A DNA stretch of 64,000 nucleotides, taken from assembly GCF_000503895.1 (NCBI RefSeq), contig NC_022997.1, forward strand, positions 3,041,821 to 3,105,820, written 5' to 3'. Each line of letters opens with the position of its first letter. Position 1 is the stretch's first letter. The notes below the pieces were generated by a model, which was not told the origin of the DNA, searched no databases, and saw only the letters and a list, made by a program, of their open reading frames with translations. Shown piece after piece: positions 25,696 to 33,918 of the stretch. Source of the DNA: Hyphomicrobium nitrativorans NL23. GTDB lineage: Bacteria > Pseudomonadota > Alphaproteobacteria > Rhizobiales > Hyphomicrobiaceae. Made by a program: the position numbers and the translations under genes.

Positions 25696-25725
25696 AGCCC
25701 CGCAGCGGCATGCGCGTGCGGGGCT
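25696..25725 (-). terminator. Terminator of the leftward cold-shock-like pair
   Basis: A 9-bp stem AGCCCCGCA/TGCGGGGCT with a 12-base loop. Read leftward it is followed by CTTTTCC, a short T-rich tail. It lies 31 bases past the stop of the 149-aa gene. Confidence 0.7.
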
Positions 25726-25756
25726 GAAAACTGTAACTCCGATCAAACGTGTTCGA

Positions 25757-26206
25757 TCAGGCGGGAACCGCCTGGCCTTCGGTGCGATAGCCTTCGGCCG
25801 CGGCGGCGAGCGTCTCGCTGATGGCGCGAGCCATCTTGTGCGGATTGAAGCCCCACTTGGCGTTGAGGCGCATGTGGGCGGCTGCTTCGAGCGCGGAAAC
25901 CAGTGCCTGCTGGCCATGGCGGGCGATGAGATCGCTCACGTGGCGCGACTGGCACGCCATCAGGAAACTGCGGAAGCGCAGCAATACGGCCACCTTGCGG
26001 ACGCGCGCGCGGGGCGAGATCTGCCAAAAATCCTGCTCGACGCGGCGGAGATCGTCGTCGGACAGCGTGACAGACGGCAAAAGCAGGCCGTTGCCCGACG
26101 ACAGGATCTTGAGGGCGAGGGCAAGCTCGCGGGCGCCGACGCGCGGCACGTCGCTCGCGTCCACGGCGCCGCCCGGTACGGTTTCGATCACTGCTTGCCT
26201 AGACAT
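25757..26206 (-). CDS. Hypothetical helical protein, 149 aa
   Basis: Mostly alpha-helical, with SVTLSDDDLRRVEQDFWQI and FLMACQSRHVSDLIARHGQ. One Cys, no signal peptide and no membrane helix; no family recognised. It starts five bases after the cold-shock-like gene and a terminator follows, so the two form one transcription unit. Confidence 0.7.
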   Translation of the reverse strand: MSRQAVIETVPGGAVDASDVPRVGARELALALKILSSGNGLLLPSVTLSDDDLRRVEQDFWQISPRARVRKVAVLLRFRSFLMACQSRHVSDLIARHGQQALVSALEAAAHMRLNAKWGFNPHKMARAISETLAAAAEGYRTEGQAVPA

Positions 26207-26211
26207 GGCGG

Positions 26212-26451
26212 CTAACTCCGCTTTCCTGCAGGGCGAGCTGCGCCGAAGACGGCCCAGGGCGACCCATGCAACAAGATGATGTCCCGAGGATGGGGACTAT
26301 GCGATTCGATGACAAAATCCACGTCGAGACCGACCAAACGGCCGTTTGGGTTTTGGATATCCGACCCCGAAAAGCGATATTTGCGCCCGTCGGTCGCGTT
26401 GATGATGCCAAACCCGATACTCTCGTGAAACTTGGTGATATGGCCTTGCAT
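26212..26451 (-). CDS. Cold-shock-domain-like protein, 79 aa
   Basis: The segment GHITKFHESIGFGIINATDG, then YRFSGSDI, resembles the first strands of the OB-fold cold-shock domain (G-x-[IV]-K-[WF]-x-x-x-x-G-[FY]-G-[FI]-I), with His/Glu changes in the RNP1 region. The C-terminal part is shorter and less typical. It may bind RNA or single-stranded DNA. ATG 26451 with GGAG eight bases upstream is preferred over GTG 26463. Confidence 0.72.
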   Translation of the reverse strand: MQGHITKFHESIGFGIINATDGRKYRFSGSDIQNPNGRLVGLDVDFVIESHSPHPRDIILLHGSPWAVFGAARPAGKRS

Positions 26452-26530
26452 GGCACGCTCCACATCTCAGGGGCCGAAGCCGCAGTCAGCGGCGATGTGT
26501 CGGACGGTGCCTGAAATGCGCGCCATGCGC

Positions 26531-26571
26531 TGTTCCAGCCGGAACATTCCTAATCTTTTCAACGCTGTCAA
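26531..26571 (-). promoter_or_regulatory. Promoter with overlapping TGTTCC/GGAACA dyad
   Basis: Read leftward, TTGACA (26571-26566), a 17-base spacer and AATGTT (26548-26543) precede the cold-shock-like gene by about 90 bases. TGTTCC-AGCC-GGAACA (26531-26546), a perfect 6-bp inverted repeat, overlaps the -10 element, the position of a repressor site. Confidence 0.4.
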
Positions 26572-26598
26572 CCGACCTGCGAACATTTGTCCGTAGAA

Positions 26599-26622
26599 AA
26601 GGCCACCCTTTCGGGCGGCCTT
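26599..26622 (-). terminator. Terminator of the ABC/HlyD operon
   Basis: AAGGCCACCC pairs with GGGCGGCCTT (one mismatch) around a TTTC loop. Read leftward the stem is followed by a TTTT run. It lies about 110 bases past the stop of the HlyD-type gene. Confidence 0.7.
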
Positions 26623-26732
26623 CTCGGCGTCACAGCCGATGTTCTGCGGTCTGAACGCCCTTTGTTTTCGGGGCTGGCCGCGCGAACGCGCCGAGGCGGA
26701 CCCGCCGATGGGGAGACAGAGGCGGCGCGGGC

Positions 26733-27761
26733 TCAGTTCTCACGAAAAAAGGCGTCTACCCGCATGCCAGGCTTCAACGCCGCGGCCGTCCCCTGCAATT
26801 CCAAGATCACCTCCATGACCTCGACGTCGTTCGGACGGAGGGGGCCGCGCGGGCCGATGCGGGCCCCGCCGAGGGTCGGCGCGATGCTGGTCACACGCCC
26901 TTCGAACCGCTCGCCGGGGCGGCTGATGCTCGTGACGTAGGCGGTCTGATTGACGGAGATCTTGCCGACGTCGCCCTCGTCGACCTCGGCCTTCACCCGG
27001 AGCACGCTCATGTCGCCGAGTACGACGAGCGGGACTTCAGGCGACGGCGCGACGATCTCACCCTGCTTGGCATTGACCTGCAGGATCGTCCCGGCCACCG
27101 GCGCGCGGATGCGCGTTTTGTCGAGCAGGGCCTCGGCCATACGCACTTCGGCGCGGGCGGCGCTGACGGCGGATTCCGCGCGGCTCGGGGCCGGCAAGTT
27201 GGCTTTCGACTGCGCCTTCACGTAGGCGATGCGCTCGCGCTCCAGGCGGTCGTGCGCGTCCTTGAGGCGTCGGCGCGCGTCGCTGACGGCCGTCTCGCTG
27301 CCCGTTCCGACGCGACGCGCGGAGATCGCGTAGTCGAGCTCGATGCGCGCGCCCGTGACCGCGCGCTCGGCCGAGTAGATCGCATCTTCCGCCTTGCGCA
27401 CATCCTCGCGGCCGGACGCGAAAGCCTTCTCGCGATCCTCGCGAAGCGCTTCGGCCTCGGTCTCGGCGGACGCCAGCTTGGCGCGGGCTTCGGCGTCGTC
27501 GAGACGGAGCAGAAGCTCGCCCTCCTCGACCTTGTCGTCCACCTTCACCATCACCTCTTCCACGCGGCCGAGGTAGGACGCACCGAGGCGAATTTCTCCG
27601 GATCGGGGTTCGACGCGGCCAGGAGCGGCGACCACATAGTCCTTGGGCACGACCACGACCTCATCATCCTCCGCATTGGCATTGCGGAATTTGTCGTAGG
27701 CGAGATAGCCGCCGGCTCCGGCCAGGAGGAGTAGAATCGCGAGATGGGTGGGCTTCAGCAT
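26733..27761 (-). CDS. HlyD/DevB-type periplasmic adaptor subunit, 342 aa
   Basis: Membrane-fusion adaptor of an ABC efflux system. One N-terminal membrane anchor (about residues 4-20), then a biotinyl-like hybrid PGRVEPRSGEIRLGASYLGR, a long helical hairpin (about 90-210), the second half RIRAPVAGTILQVNAKQGE, and a beta-barrel. It is the last gene of a leftward operon after the permease and ATPase, the DevBCA arrangement. ATG 27761 is preferred over TTG 27779, which overlaps the ATPase stop. Confidence 0.88.
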   Translation of the reverse strand: MLKPTHLAILLLLAGAGGYLAYDKFRNANAEDDEVVVVPKDYVVAAPGRVEPRSGEIRLGASYLGRVEEVMVKVDDKVEEGELLLRLDDAEARAKLASAETEAEALREDREKAFASGREDVRKAEDAIYSAERAVTGARIELDYAISARRVGTGSETAVSDARRRLKDAHDRLERERIAYVKAQSKANLPAPSRAESAVSAARAEVRMAEALLDKTRIRAPVAGTILQVNAKQGEIVAPSPEVPLVVLGDMSVLRVKAEVDEGDVGKISVNQTAYVTSISRPGERFEGRVTSIAPTLGGARIGPRGPLRPNDVEVMEVILELQGTAAALKPGMRVDAFFREN

Positions 27762-27775
27762 GGCGGTCGTCTTTC

Positions 27776-28546
27776 TCAAGCTGCAACGTCTTTAGATTTC
27801 GAAGGGGCGCCTTGGCCCGGCCCGTTTTTGGGAGGGCGTTCGTCGCCGACGATGCGCCCGTCCTCAATGGTGATGATGCGGTCTGCGTAATGCAGCGTGC
27901 GGTGGTCGTGCGTCACGGCCATCACGGCGCGCGTCGGGTCTTTCGCAACCTCGGAGAGCAGCTCCATCACGGCCTTGCCGTTCTCGCTGTCGAGGGCCGC
28001 CGTCGGCTCGTCGGCAAGCACGACGGACGGGCGGCCAGCGAGCGAGCGCGCAATCGCAACGCGCTGCTTCTCGCCGCCGGAAAGCTTCGACGGATAATTG
28101 TTGAGGCGATGACCGAGCCCAACCGCCCTCAACGCTTCGGCCGCCGTCTCCATCGGATCGGCAGAGCGGGCGTCGCGTACGTCGAGCGCGACGAGCACGT
28201 TCTCAAGCGCGGTGAGCGTGGGGAACAGGTTGTAGCTCTGAAACACGAAACCGATGTGGAGGCGGCGGATCTCCGCCAGATCCTCCGACGAGAGGCCAAC
28301 GGCCTGATGGCCCGCGAGGTGCAGTTCTCCGCTGGTTGCGGTGAGGATGCAGCCGAGAATAGAGAGCAGGGTCGTCTTGCCGCTGCCCGAGGGGCCCATG
28401 AGCAGCGTCAGTTCGCCGGGGCGCAGATCCATGCTGACCCCCTTCAGGATGTGCAGAACGCCGGCTCCGGTGTCGATCGACTTTGTGATGTTTTGCGCCT
28501 CAAGGAGAGGGCGCGGCCCGCTCGATGATGCTTTCGTCTTCGACAT
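27776..28546 (-). CDS. ABC transporter ATP-binding protein (DevA/MacB type), 256 aa
   Basis: Complete ATPase: Walker A GPSGSGKTT, Q-loop FVFQSYNLFPTLTALENV, signature LSGGEKQRVAIARSL, Walker B VVLADEPTAALDSENG and switch His in VTHDHR. It powers the FtsX-like permease upstream. A charged, Pro-rich C-terminal tail extends past the domain. The ATPase lies about 260 bases from the permease gene, an unusually large gap for an operon, and that gap holds a direct repeat. Confidence 0.92.
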   Translation of the reverse strand: MSKTKASSSGPRPLLEAQNITKSIDTGAGVLHILKGVSMDLRPGELTLLMGPSGSGKTTLLSILGCILTATSGELHLAGHQAVGLSSEDLAEIRRLHIGFVFQSYNLFPTLTALENVLVALDVRDARSADPMETAAEALRAVGLGHRLNNYPSKLSGGEKQRVAIARSLAGRPSVVLADEPTAALDSENGKAVMELLSEVAKDPTRAVMAVTHDHRTLHYADRIITIEDGRIVGDERPPKNGPGQGAPSKSKDVAA

Positions 28547-28734
28547 TCACGACATCTCCCGAATCCAACGCGCGGCCGTCATCCCGGCGCACTCCGTCTT
28601 GTCTCTCGTTCATCTCATTCTGCGCGGAGCGCGTCTGTTCCGCCCGGCACAGACACTCGCTTTTCCGCTTAGGGTGGGTTCTCAATTCCTCCCTCAACGG
28701 ATCATGTTCGCGCCGACGCTACGCAGCCGCCATT

Positions 28735-28777
28735 TCCGATGCAAGCGCTTCCAGCACTGTCCGATGCAAGCGCTTCC
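28735..28777. repeat. 18-bp direct repeat carrying AAGCGCTT palindromes
   Basis: TCCGATGCAAGCGCTTCC occurs at 28735-28752 and again at 28760-28777, 25 bases apart. Each copy contains the palindromic core AAGCGCTT seen in LacI/GalR-family operators. The repeat is between the permease and ATPase genes, about 190 bases upstream of the ATPase start. Confidence 0.6.
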
Positions 28778-28806
28778 GTATGCGTCGCCTCGATCAGCTC
28801 CCGTCC

Positions 28807-29985
28807 TCATCTGTTGAAGACGCCCGCCGGATCGATGCGCGTCACTTTGCGGATCGCCGTGATGGCCGCGAAGACGCACATTCCGACCGTCAATGCGAAC
28901 AGATAGGCGGCAATGGTCGGCGTCATCACGATGGTCAATGTCGGCACTCTTATGGAGAGCCGGTAGATCGCGAGCATCGCCAACAGCATACCCGCCGCGT
29001 AGCCGAGCACCGCGCTCAACAGAGCCTGGATCAAAATGACGGCGTGAATGTAGCTCGCGGATGCGCCAAGCGCGCGCAGCGTCGCGAACTCGTTCAAGTG
29101 GTCCTTGGTGCTTGCATAGAGCGTCTGGGCGACGATAACGACACCGACGATGGCGCCGAGCACCATGCCCGTGATGAGGGCGAGACCGGCACCCGTCGAG
29201 AACATCCAGTAGTTGATCGAGCGGCGCGTGAACTCGTCGTGGGTCAGCACCTCGGCGCCCGTGAGCCGCGTTTCGAGCGCCTGGCGCACAGCGTTCACGT
29301 CGGCGCCTTTTTCCAATCGCACAAGAACGTAGGTGGCCTGCACGGCGCTTGCGCCCACAAACTTGCGGGCCGTCGTGATGGGCGTGAAGATATAGGGCAG
29401 CGTCGTGAACGAGCGGATACCCTTCGTGACGGCCGTCACCTGAATGCGGTGATTGTTGATCTCGGCATAATCGCCTCGGCCTTCTATGCCGAGATCCTCG
29501 AAGTAGGAGCGATCGACGGCGACGGCGTTCGGCAATTGCAGATCCTCTACCGCGCCTTCCTCAAGACTCCACGGGCGCGTTCCGCCGTTCGGCCAATCGA
29601 GACCGATCAGGATAAACGACTTCTTGCCGCCAGCCGGCTTACGCCACGACGAGAAACTCACGATCATGTCCTCGGCGTATTGCACGCCCGGCGTCGAAAG
29701 CGCCGCATACTTCTCATGGCCGATCAGGAGCGAGGGATCGTCGAAGCTTTTGGTGCCGTAGGGCACGATCCACAAGTCGGCGGGCGCTTTGTCGAGGACG
29801 GTCGCAATCTTGTTCTCGGATCCCTTGTAGAGGCCCACCTCGATGGCCACGAGGACCACCGAAAAGACGATGCCGACCAGGGTGACGATCAAGCTCATCC
29901 TGTCGTGAAAGAGGTTCCGGTAGGCGATCTTGGGGGCCATCTTTATGACCTTCCCCTTGCCAGCCGCTGCGTTCCTCTTGCTCAT
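28807..29985 (-). CDS. ABC transporter permease (FtsX/MacB/DevC type), 392 aa
   Basis: Four membrane helices in the FtsX layout: one at about residues 30-52, a large periplasmic domain, then three near the C-terminus (about 265-290, 315-340, 355-380). The end has YASTKDHLNEFATLRALGAS, the cytoplasmic coupling segment. With the ATPase and HlyD-type adaptor it forms a DevBCA/MacAB-like exporter; substrate unknown. No outer-membrane partner is present. Confidence 0.88.
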   Translation of the reverse strand: MSKRNAAAGKGKVIKMAPKIAYRNLFHDRMSLIVTLVGIVFSVVLVAIEVGLYKGSENKIATVLDKAPADLWIVPYGTKSFDDPSLLIGHEKYAALSTPGVQYAEDMIVSFSSWRKPAGGKKSFILIGLDWPNGGTRPWSLEEGAVEDLQLPNAVAVDRSYFEDLGIEGRGDYAEINNHRIQVTAVTKGIRSFTTLPYIFTPITTARKFVGASAVQATYVLVRLEKGADVNAVRQALETRLTGAEVLTHDEFTRRSINYWMFSTGAGLALITGMVLGAIVGVVIVAQTLYASTKDHLNEFATLRALGASASYIHAVILIQALLSAVLGYAAGMLLAMLAIYRLSIRVPTLTIVMTPTIAAYLFALTVGMCVFAAITAIRKVTRIDPAGVFNR

Positions 29986-30142
29986 GTCCCTCTCCGCTCA
30001 GGCAACGCACGAGTTGTGCGCTGAACCGGGTGCCACGTCCAGCGTCCGTCGAGAACTTCTGACGATTATTCGGGCCCGCCGTCAACGCACCGGAAGCGCC
30101 TTTTCCGTTCGGTGCTTCCTTTCCGCGCGCCGTCGTCGTTCG

Positions 30143-30694
30143 CTATTCGTCGCATGCCACCGTGACGGTCATGCCGACAGCGGGGATGAACTTCGAGCAC
30201 GTTGCCGTCCCTCGGGCTGCCTCTTGAGCGGGCCCCGATTCCGTCGCCTCGGTGTCTGCCGTCGGTTTCCGTTCGGCGGGAGCTTCGGCCGTCGCGCCAG
30301 TGCCGGTTTGCGCCGGCATCTCTTGAGCCTCCCTATCGGGCAATGCCGACTGGATCAGGGCGGAGCTGCCCGTGAGCGGTGCGACACGGTTGCTTGTAAT
30401 GTCGGCCTTCGCCACGACCTCGCGCGGTGCGCGCTCGGCGGACGCAATTCGGGCAAGTTTTTCGGGCTTTTTTGCAGCTTCGCGAACGGGTGCGCGCGCG
30501 CGAGACTTGCGCCCGGCATGTACGACACGGGGACCGTGGACGGCTCGCGACGCGGCACCCTTCGACGGGGTCGCCGTGAAGGTTCCGAGCGGGCCGCCGA
30601 AGCCAAGACGGACACCGCCTGCCGCATCGGCCGCCGGGGCAACCGCCACTCCTGCTGCAAGGATGGTGGCGAGGGCAGCGAACTTCGTGATCAT
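30143..30694 (-). CDS. Secreted protein with Cys-bounded C-terminal motif, 183 aa
   Basis: A strong AAGGAGAG site precedes ATG 30694 and the signal peptide MITKFAALATILAAGVAV (cut near AADA). The rest is Ala/Arg/Lys-rich and low in predicted order. The C-terminal segment TCSKFIPAVGMTVTVAC holds the only two cysteines and matches the end of the neighbouring 202-residue gene. The two Cys could form a disulfide loop in the periplasm. No family recognised. Confidence 0.72.
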   Translation of the reverse strand: MITKFAALATILAAGVAVAPAADAAGGVRLGFGGPLGTFTATPSKGAASRAVHGPRVVHAGRKSRARAPVREAAKKPEKLARIASAERAPREVVAKADITSNRVAPLTGSSALIQSALPDREAQEMPAQTGTGATAEAPAERKPTADTEATESGPAQEAARGTATCSKFIPAVGMTVTVACDE

Positions 30695-30898
30695 GAAACT
30701 CTCCTTCGGCGTCAGGTGACGCGCGGGCCAGCACGCATGTCCGGCGTCGCTACGATCCGATGTCACCGTGCGCGCTGAATGGGTGCGGAGCAGTTCCGCG
30801 CGTAACAATCGCGCGAGTAAATCGTTCACGGATGCCAAGGAGATGATGCGTGCGGCTGACGCCGGCTTAAGCTTCCCGATCGCGCGCATCACACGAAA

Positions 30899-30926
30899 AA
30901 GCCGGCCCCTGTTCCGGGGCCGGCTT
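30899..30926 (-). terminator. Terminator of the Ala/Lys/Gln-rich secreted-protein gene
   Basis: AAGCCGGCCCC pairs perfectly with GGGGCCGGCTT around TGTTCC, and read leftward it is followed by TTTCG. It lies 32 bases after the stop at 30958. Confidence 0.8.
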
Positions 30927-30957
30927 GCTCTTTCCTGACACGTTCGGTGTCGTGCGT

Positions 30958-31566
30958 TCAGCAGCCGACCGAGACCGCGACGCCCAATGTCGGCAGGTAG
31001 CGCTTGCACGTTTCGGGCGCGGTGTTCTCAGGTGCGGCGGCGACAGTTGCGGGCGCCTGCTCGGTGGTTTCCGACACAACCGGCTCAGTCGTTGCGGTTG
31101 CGCTGTCGCGGGCCACGTCGACCTGCGTGAGGGCTGCGGAACTCGACGGGGCGGCGACGTACGTGCTCGGCTTATCGTTCGTGGTCGTTTCGCTGGCCAC
31201 CTCGTCCTGCTCGATCCAATTCTCGTCGGCGGCTTTCGCCTTCTCAGCGGCGGCGATGGCCTGCTGACGCTTGGCTGCTGCGGCAGCCTGGGCTTTTGCC
31301 TTGGCCTGAGCCTGCGCGCGGGCTTTCGCCCTGGCTTGCGCTTGTGCCTGAGCACGTGCTTTCGCCTTGGCCTGAGAACGAGCATGGGCCTTGGCGCGGG
31401 CGCGATCCGCCTTCTTCGCCTGGTGTGCAGAATGGGCGATGGCGCCGACTGCCAGGATGCCAAGGCCGATGCCGATGCCACGGCTGCCTGCGTTGGCGGC
31501 CGGGGTGACTGCCAGGCTGGCGATAACGGTGGCGGCGATTGCGGCGATGGTGAGCTTCGTGGCCAT
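30958..31566 (-). CDS. Secreted Ala/Lys/Gln/Arg-repeat protein with Cys-bounded C-terminus, 202 aa
   Basis: Signal peptide of about 26 residues, then a glycine segment (GIGIGLGILAVGAIAHSAHQ). About residues 50-105 consist of near-periodic A-[KR]-A-[QR] units likely to form a long charged helix. An acidic Thr/Ser-rich linker follows, and the C-terminus is TCKRYLPTLGVAVSVGC with the only two cysteines. That end is shared with the next gene downstream (30143-30694). It may be an envelope or DNA-binding histone-like secreted protein; function unknown. Confidence 0.72.
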   Translation of the reverse strand: MATKLTIAAIAATVIASLAVTPAANAGSRGIGIGLGILAVGAIAHSAHQAKKADRARAKAHARSQAKAKARAQAQAQARAKARAQAQAKAKAQAAAAAKRQQAIAAAEKAKAADENWIEQDEVASETTTNDKPSTYVAAPSSSAALTQVDVARDSATATTEPVVSETTEQAPATVAAAPENTAPETCKRYLPTLGVAVSVGC

Positions 31567-31718
31567 GGTCGTCTCTCCTTTGAACTCGTTGTGTTTCAGG
31601 TGCGGCCCAGCGGGTGCCGTCGTGATCTCTTGAAGCTCACAATGACGGGACGCCGCCCGGACCGCTGTTCCGGGCGAAACACCTGCAAAAATTCTCGATC
31701 TTGGTTCGGGGCGCGGTC

Positions 31719-32591
31719 TCAGGCTGCCGACTGGACCAGTTCGGCACAGGCGTTCTCGACACTCGCGTCATCGCGGCGTCCTGCAACGGCTCCCGCGATC
31801 CGCGCCACGAAGGCCGCCGTGCGCGCCAGCACGGTGTGCCGCTCCCGGTCGATGGTCACCATATGAAAGCTGTCGTCGAGCACCACGAGATCGACGGGGC
31901 CTGCAATCTTGCGTTGCAGATACGTGGCGTTGTCGAGGCCAGCGTAGTCGTCGTCGCGCGCATGGACGATCAGGACAGGCTGCGTCACCGCATCGAGTTC
32001 GCGAATGACCACATCGGCCAGGCGGCGGCGCTCAAGCACCGCGCCGCCCGGCGTCGAGACCTGGGCCGCCTTCGTTCCGCCGCCGGACGCCATCGCGCTG
32101 CGGATAAAGTCGCGGATGCGCTGGTCCTTGATGCCGACGTGCACCGGCACCGGAAACCGGAACAGGTTGGCGACCTTCTTGCTGTCGATCAGGCGGAACA
32201 GCGGCACATACCAGGGGACCTGACGGCCGCTCAGCCACAGGGTGGGCGAATAAAGGGCCACGCCCTGGACTTTATCGGGGTGGCGGGCGGCCAGCATGAG
32301 GCTGAGGACGGCACCGGTGGAGAGCCCGCCCACGATCACCGTGTCGCAGGTTGCGTGCAGCTCTTCGAGGCCCTTCTCGGCGCTCGCGTACCAGTCCTGC
32401 CAGGTGGTCGCCACGAGATCGGCCTCGCTCCCGCCATGACCGGCGAGCGTCGGGGTGACGACCTCGTAGCCTTCCCTGACGAGGCCGTTGGCGACGAAGC
32501 GGATCTCACCCGGCGAGCCGCAGAGCCCATGGATGAGCAGCACGCCTACGCGTCCTCGCTCCGTTCCGAATGTCCTCTCACTCGACTGCAT
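31719..32591 (-). CDS. Alpha/beta hydrolase (monoacylglycerol-lipase/carboxylesterase type), 290 aa
   Basis: Esterase fold: oxyanion HGLCGSPGE, nucleophile elbow GLSTG, acid in HARDDDYAG and base His in SFHMVTIDRE. The layout fits the 250-300-residue carboxylesterases of the Est30 or monoglyceride-lipase kind; substrate unknown. ATG 32591 with GGGG upstream is preferred to GTG 32630. It diverges from the bacterioferritin gene. Confidence 0.88.
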   Translation of the reverse strand: MQSSERTFGTERGRVGVLLIHGLCGSPGEIRFVANGLVREGYEVVTPTLAGHGGSEADLVATTWQDWYASAEKGLEELHATCDTVIVGGLSTGAVLSLMLAARHPDKVQGVALYSPTLWLSGRQVPWYVPLFRLIDSKKVANLFRFPVPVHVGIKDQRIRDFIRSAMASGGGTKAAQVSTPGGAVLERRRLADVVIRELDAVTQPVLIVHARDDDYAGLDNATYLQRKIAGPVDLVVLDDSFHMVTIDRERHTVLARTAAFVARIAGAVAGRRDDASVENACAELVQSAA

Positions 32592-32765
32592 GACACACCC
32601 CAATCGTGTCCCGACTTCATTTCCGGGCACGCTATGTCAGCAGGATCTGTGCCGCTGTTCCGGCGGGGACACGAAAAACCGATGGGAACCGACAACGGCA
32701 GCTTGAATGTTGGCGCGGCCTCGCGGAAAACTGGCAGTCTCGTCCAACGGCCCCGCGGATCGCGC

Positions 32766-32813
32766 TTGACCTGTCTGCGGGGCTGGTTTAATCCATTTTA
32801 GAATTGTTCTAAT
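32766..32813 (+). promoter_or_regulatory. Bacterioferritin promoter with Irr-type iron box
   Basis: TTGACC (32766-32771) and a TTTAAT/TAATCC -10 region (32787-32794) are followed at 32797-32813 by TTTAGAATTGTTCTAAT, which fits the Irr (ICE) box TTTAGAA-N3-TTCTAAA in 16 of 17 places by eye. Its position at or just after the start point fits repression when iron is low. The ribosome site AAGGGAGA lies near 32870. Confidence 0.75.
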
Positions 32814-32881
32814 GAGTGCTTTCGGCGGGTGGCCGGAGGCGGACGGCTTTTTATTTCGATCCGGCGGTGAAGGGAGATCCC

Positions 32882-33373
32882 ATGCAGGGCAAAAGCGAGG
32901 TCATCGAAATCCTCAACGAGGCGCTCAAGCTGGAGCTCGGCGCAGTTAACCAGTATTGGCTGCACTATCGGCTCTTGGAAAACTGGGGCTTTACGAAGCT
33001 CGCCAAGAAGGAGCGCGCCGAATCCATCGAGGAAATGCAGCATGCGGACCGTCTGGTCGAACGCATCATCTTCCTCGAAGGACACCCCAACCTTCAGTAC
33101 GTGGCACCGCTGATGATCGGCGAGAACCTCACGGAAGTTCTCGAATGCGATCTCAAGGGCGAAAAGATCGCGCACGAGACCTACATCCGCGGGCGCGACA
33201 TCTGCCGGGCCGCCAAGGATTACGTGACGATGGCGTTGTTCGAAGATCTCATCAAGGACGAGGAAGGGCACATCGACTTCATCGATACCCAGCTCGACCT
33301 GATCTCGCGGATCGGCATCGAGAACTACGGCCTGCTCCAGGCCGACCCGGCCAACGAGGTCGAGGGCCACTGA
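32882..33373 (+). CDS. bfr: Bacterioferritin
   Basis: Iron-storage 24-mer subunit (163 aa). The di-iron ligands are all present at the usual positions: Glu18, Glu51, His54, Glu94, Glu127 and His130. Met52 (in EEMQHADR) is the heme ligand, so it should bind heme at the dimer interface. The ATG at 32882 follows an AAGGGAGA site; the upstream extension to 32816 lies in the promoter. Iron-dependent control by Irr is likely. Confidence 0.96.
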   Translation: MQGKSEVIEILNEALKLELGAVNQYWLHYRLLENWGFTKLAKKERAESIEEMQHADRLVERIIFLEGHPNLQYVAPLMIGENLTEVLECDLKGEKIAHETYIRGRDICRAAKDYVTMALFEDLIKDEEGHIDFIDTQLDLISRIGIENYGLLQADPANEVEGH

Positions 33374-33499
33374 GCACTGTCGGATCGAGGCGCGGAGGGA
33401 GGACACGCTCTCCGCGTATCCCCGGTCCGCAACAGTCTTTCTCCCTGTCTTTCACGGCCGGAACTTTCACCTAGGGGCCACGTTGCTCCAAAGGTGAAA

Positions 33500-33901
33500 A
33501 TGATGATGGCAAAGAAACTTAGCACCCGTACCGAGGACGAGAGCCCTGCGACCGTGCTGGTGGTCGAGGACGAGCCGCTGCTCCGCTACGCGCTTGCGTC
33601 GGAGCTGGACGCGGCGGGTTTCCAGGTTCTCGAAGCCGGCAGCACGGCCGAGGCCGAGATCGTTCTGGCCGCCGGCGCGCCGGTGGATGTCCTGATCACG
33701 GACGTGCAGATGCCCGGCCCGCGCGACGGCATGGTGCTGGCGCGGATGGTCCGCGCCCAGTGGCCGGAGACCAAGGTCATCGTCGCGTCCGGACGCCCGC
33801 CTCCGCGGTGCGTCTCGAAAGTGGCCGACGCCTTCTATCCCAAGCCGTACGACCTGGGCCGCATCATCGACTATATCGAAACGCTGACCGGCAAACCTTA
33901 G
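33500..33901 (+). CDS. Single-domain response regulator, 133 aa
   Basis: A stand-alone receiver domain: acidic pair VVEDEPLLR, phospho-acceptor Asp in LITDVQMPGP, the conserved switch region VIVASGR, and Lys in FYPKPYD. There is no output domain and no sensor kinase nearby. ATG 33500 (or the next two in-frame ATGs) follows an AAAGGTG site. A role in a phosphorelay or chemosensory network is possible. Confidence 0.92.
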   Translation: MMMAKKLSTRTEDESPATVLVVEDEPLLRYALASELDAAGFQVLEAGSTAEAEIVLAAGAPVDVLITDVQMPGPRDGMVLARMVRAQWPETKVIVASGRPPPRCVSKVADAFYPKPYDLGRIIDYIETLTGKP

Positions 33902-33918
33902 CAGCCATTCTCGTTGAT

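Noticed and set aside
31654-31676. A terminator of the hydrolase gene
   Set aside because: The stem is only seven pairs and lies upstream of the gene; it is without a T-run.
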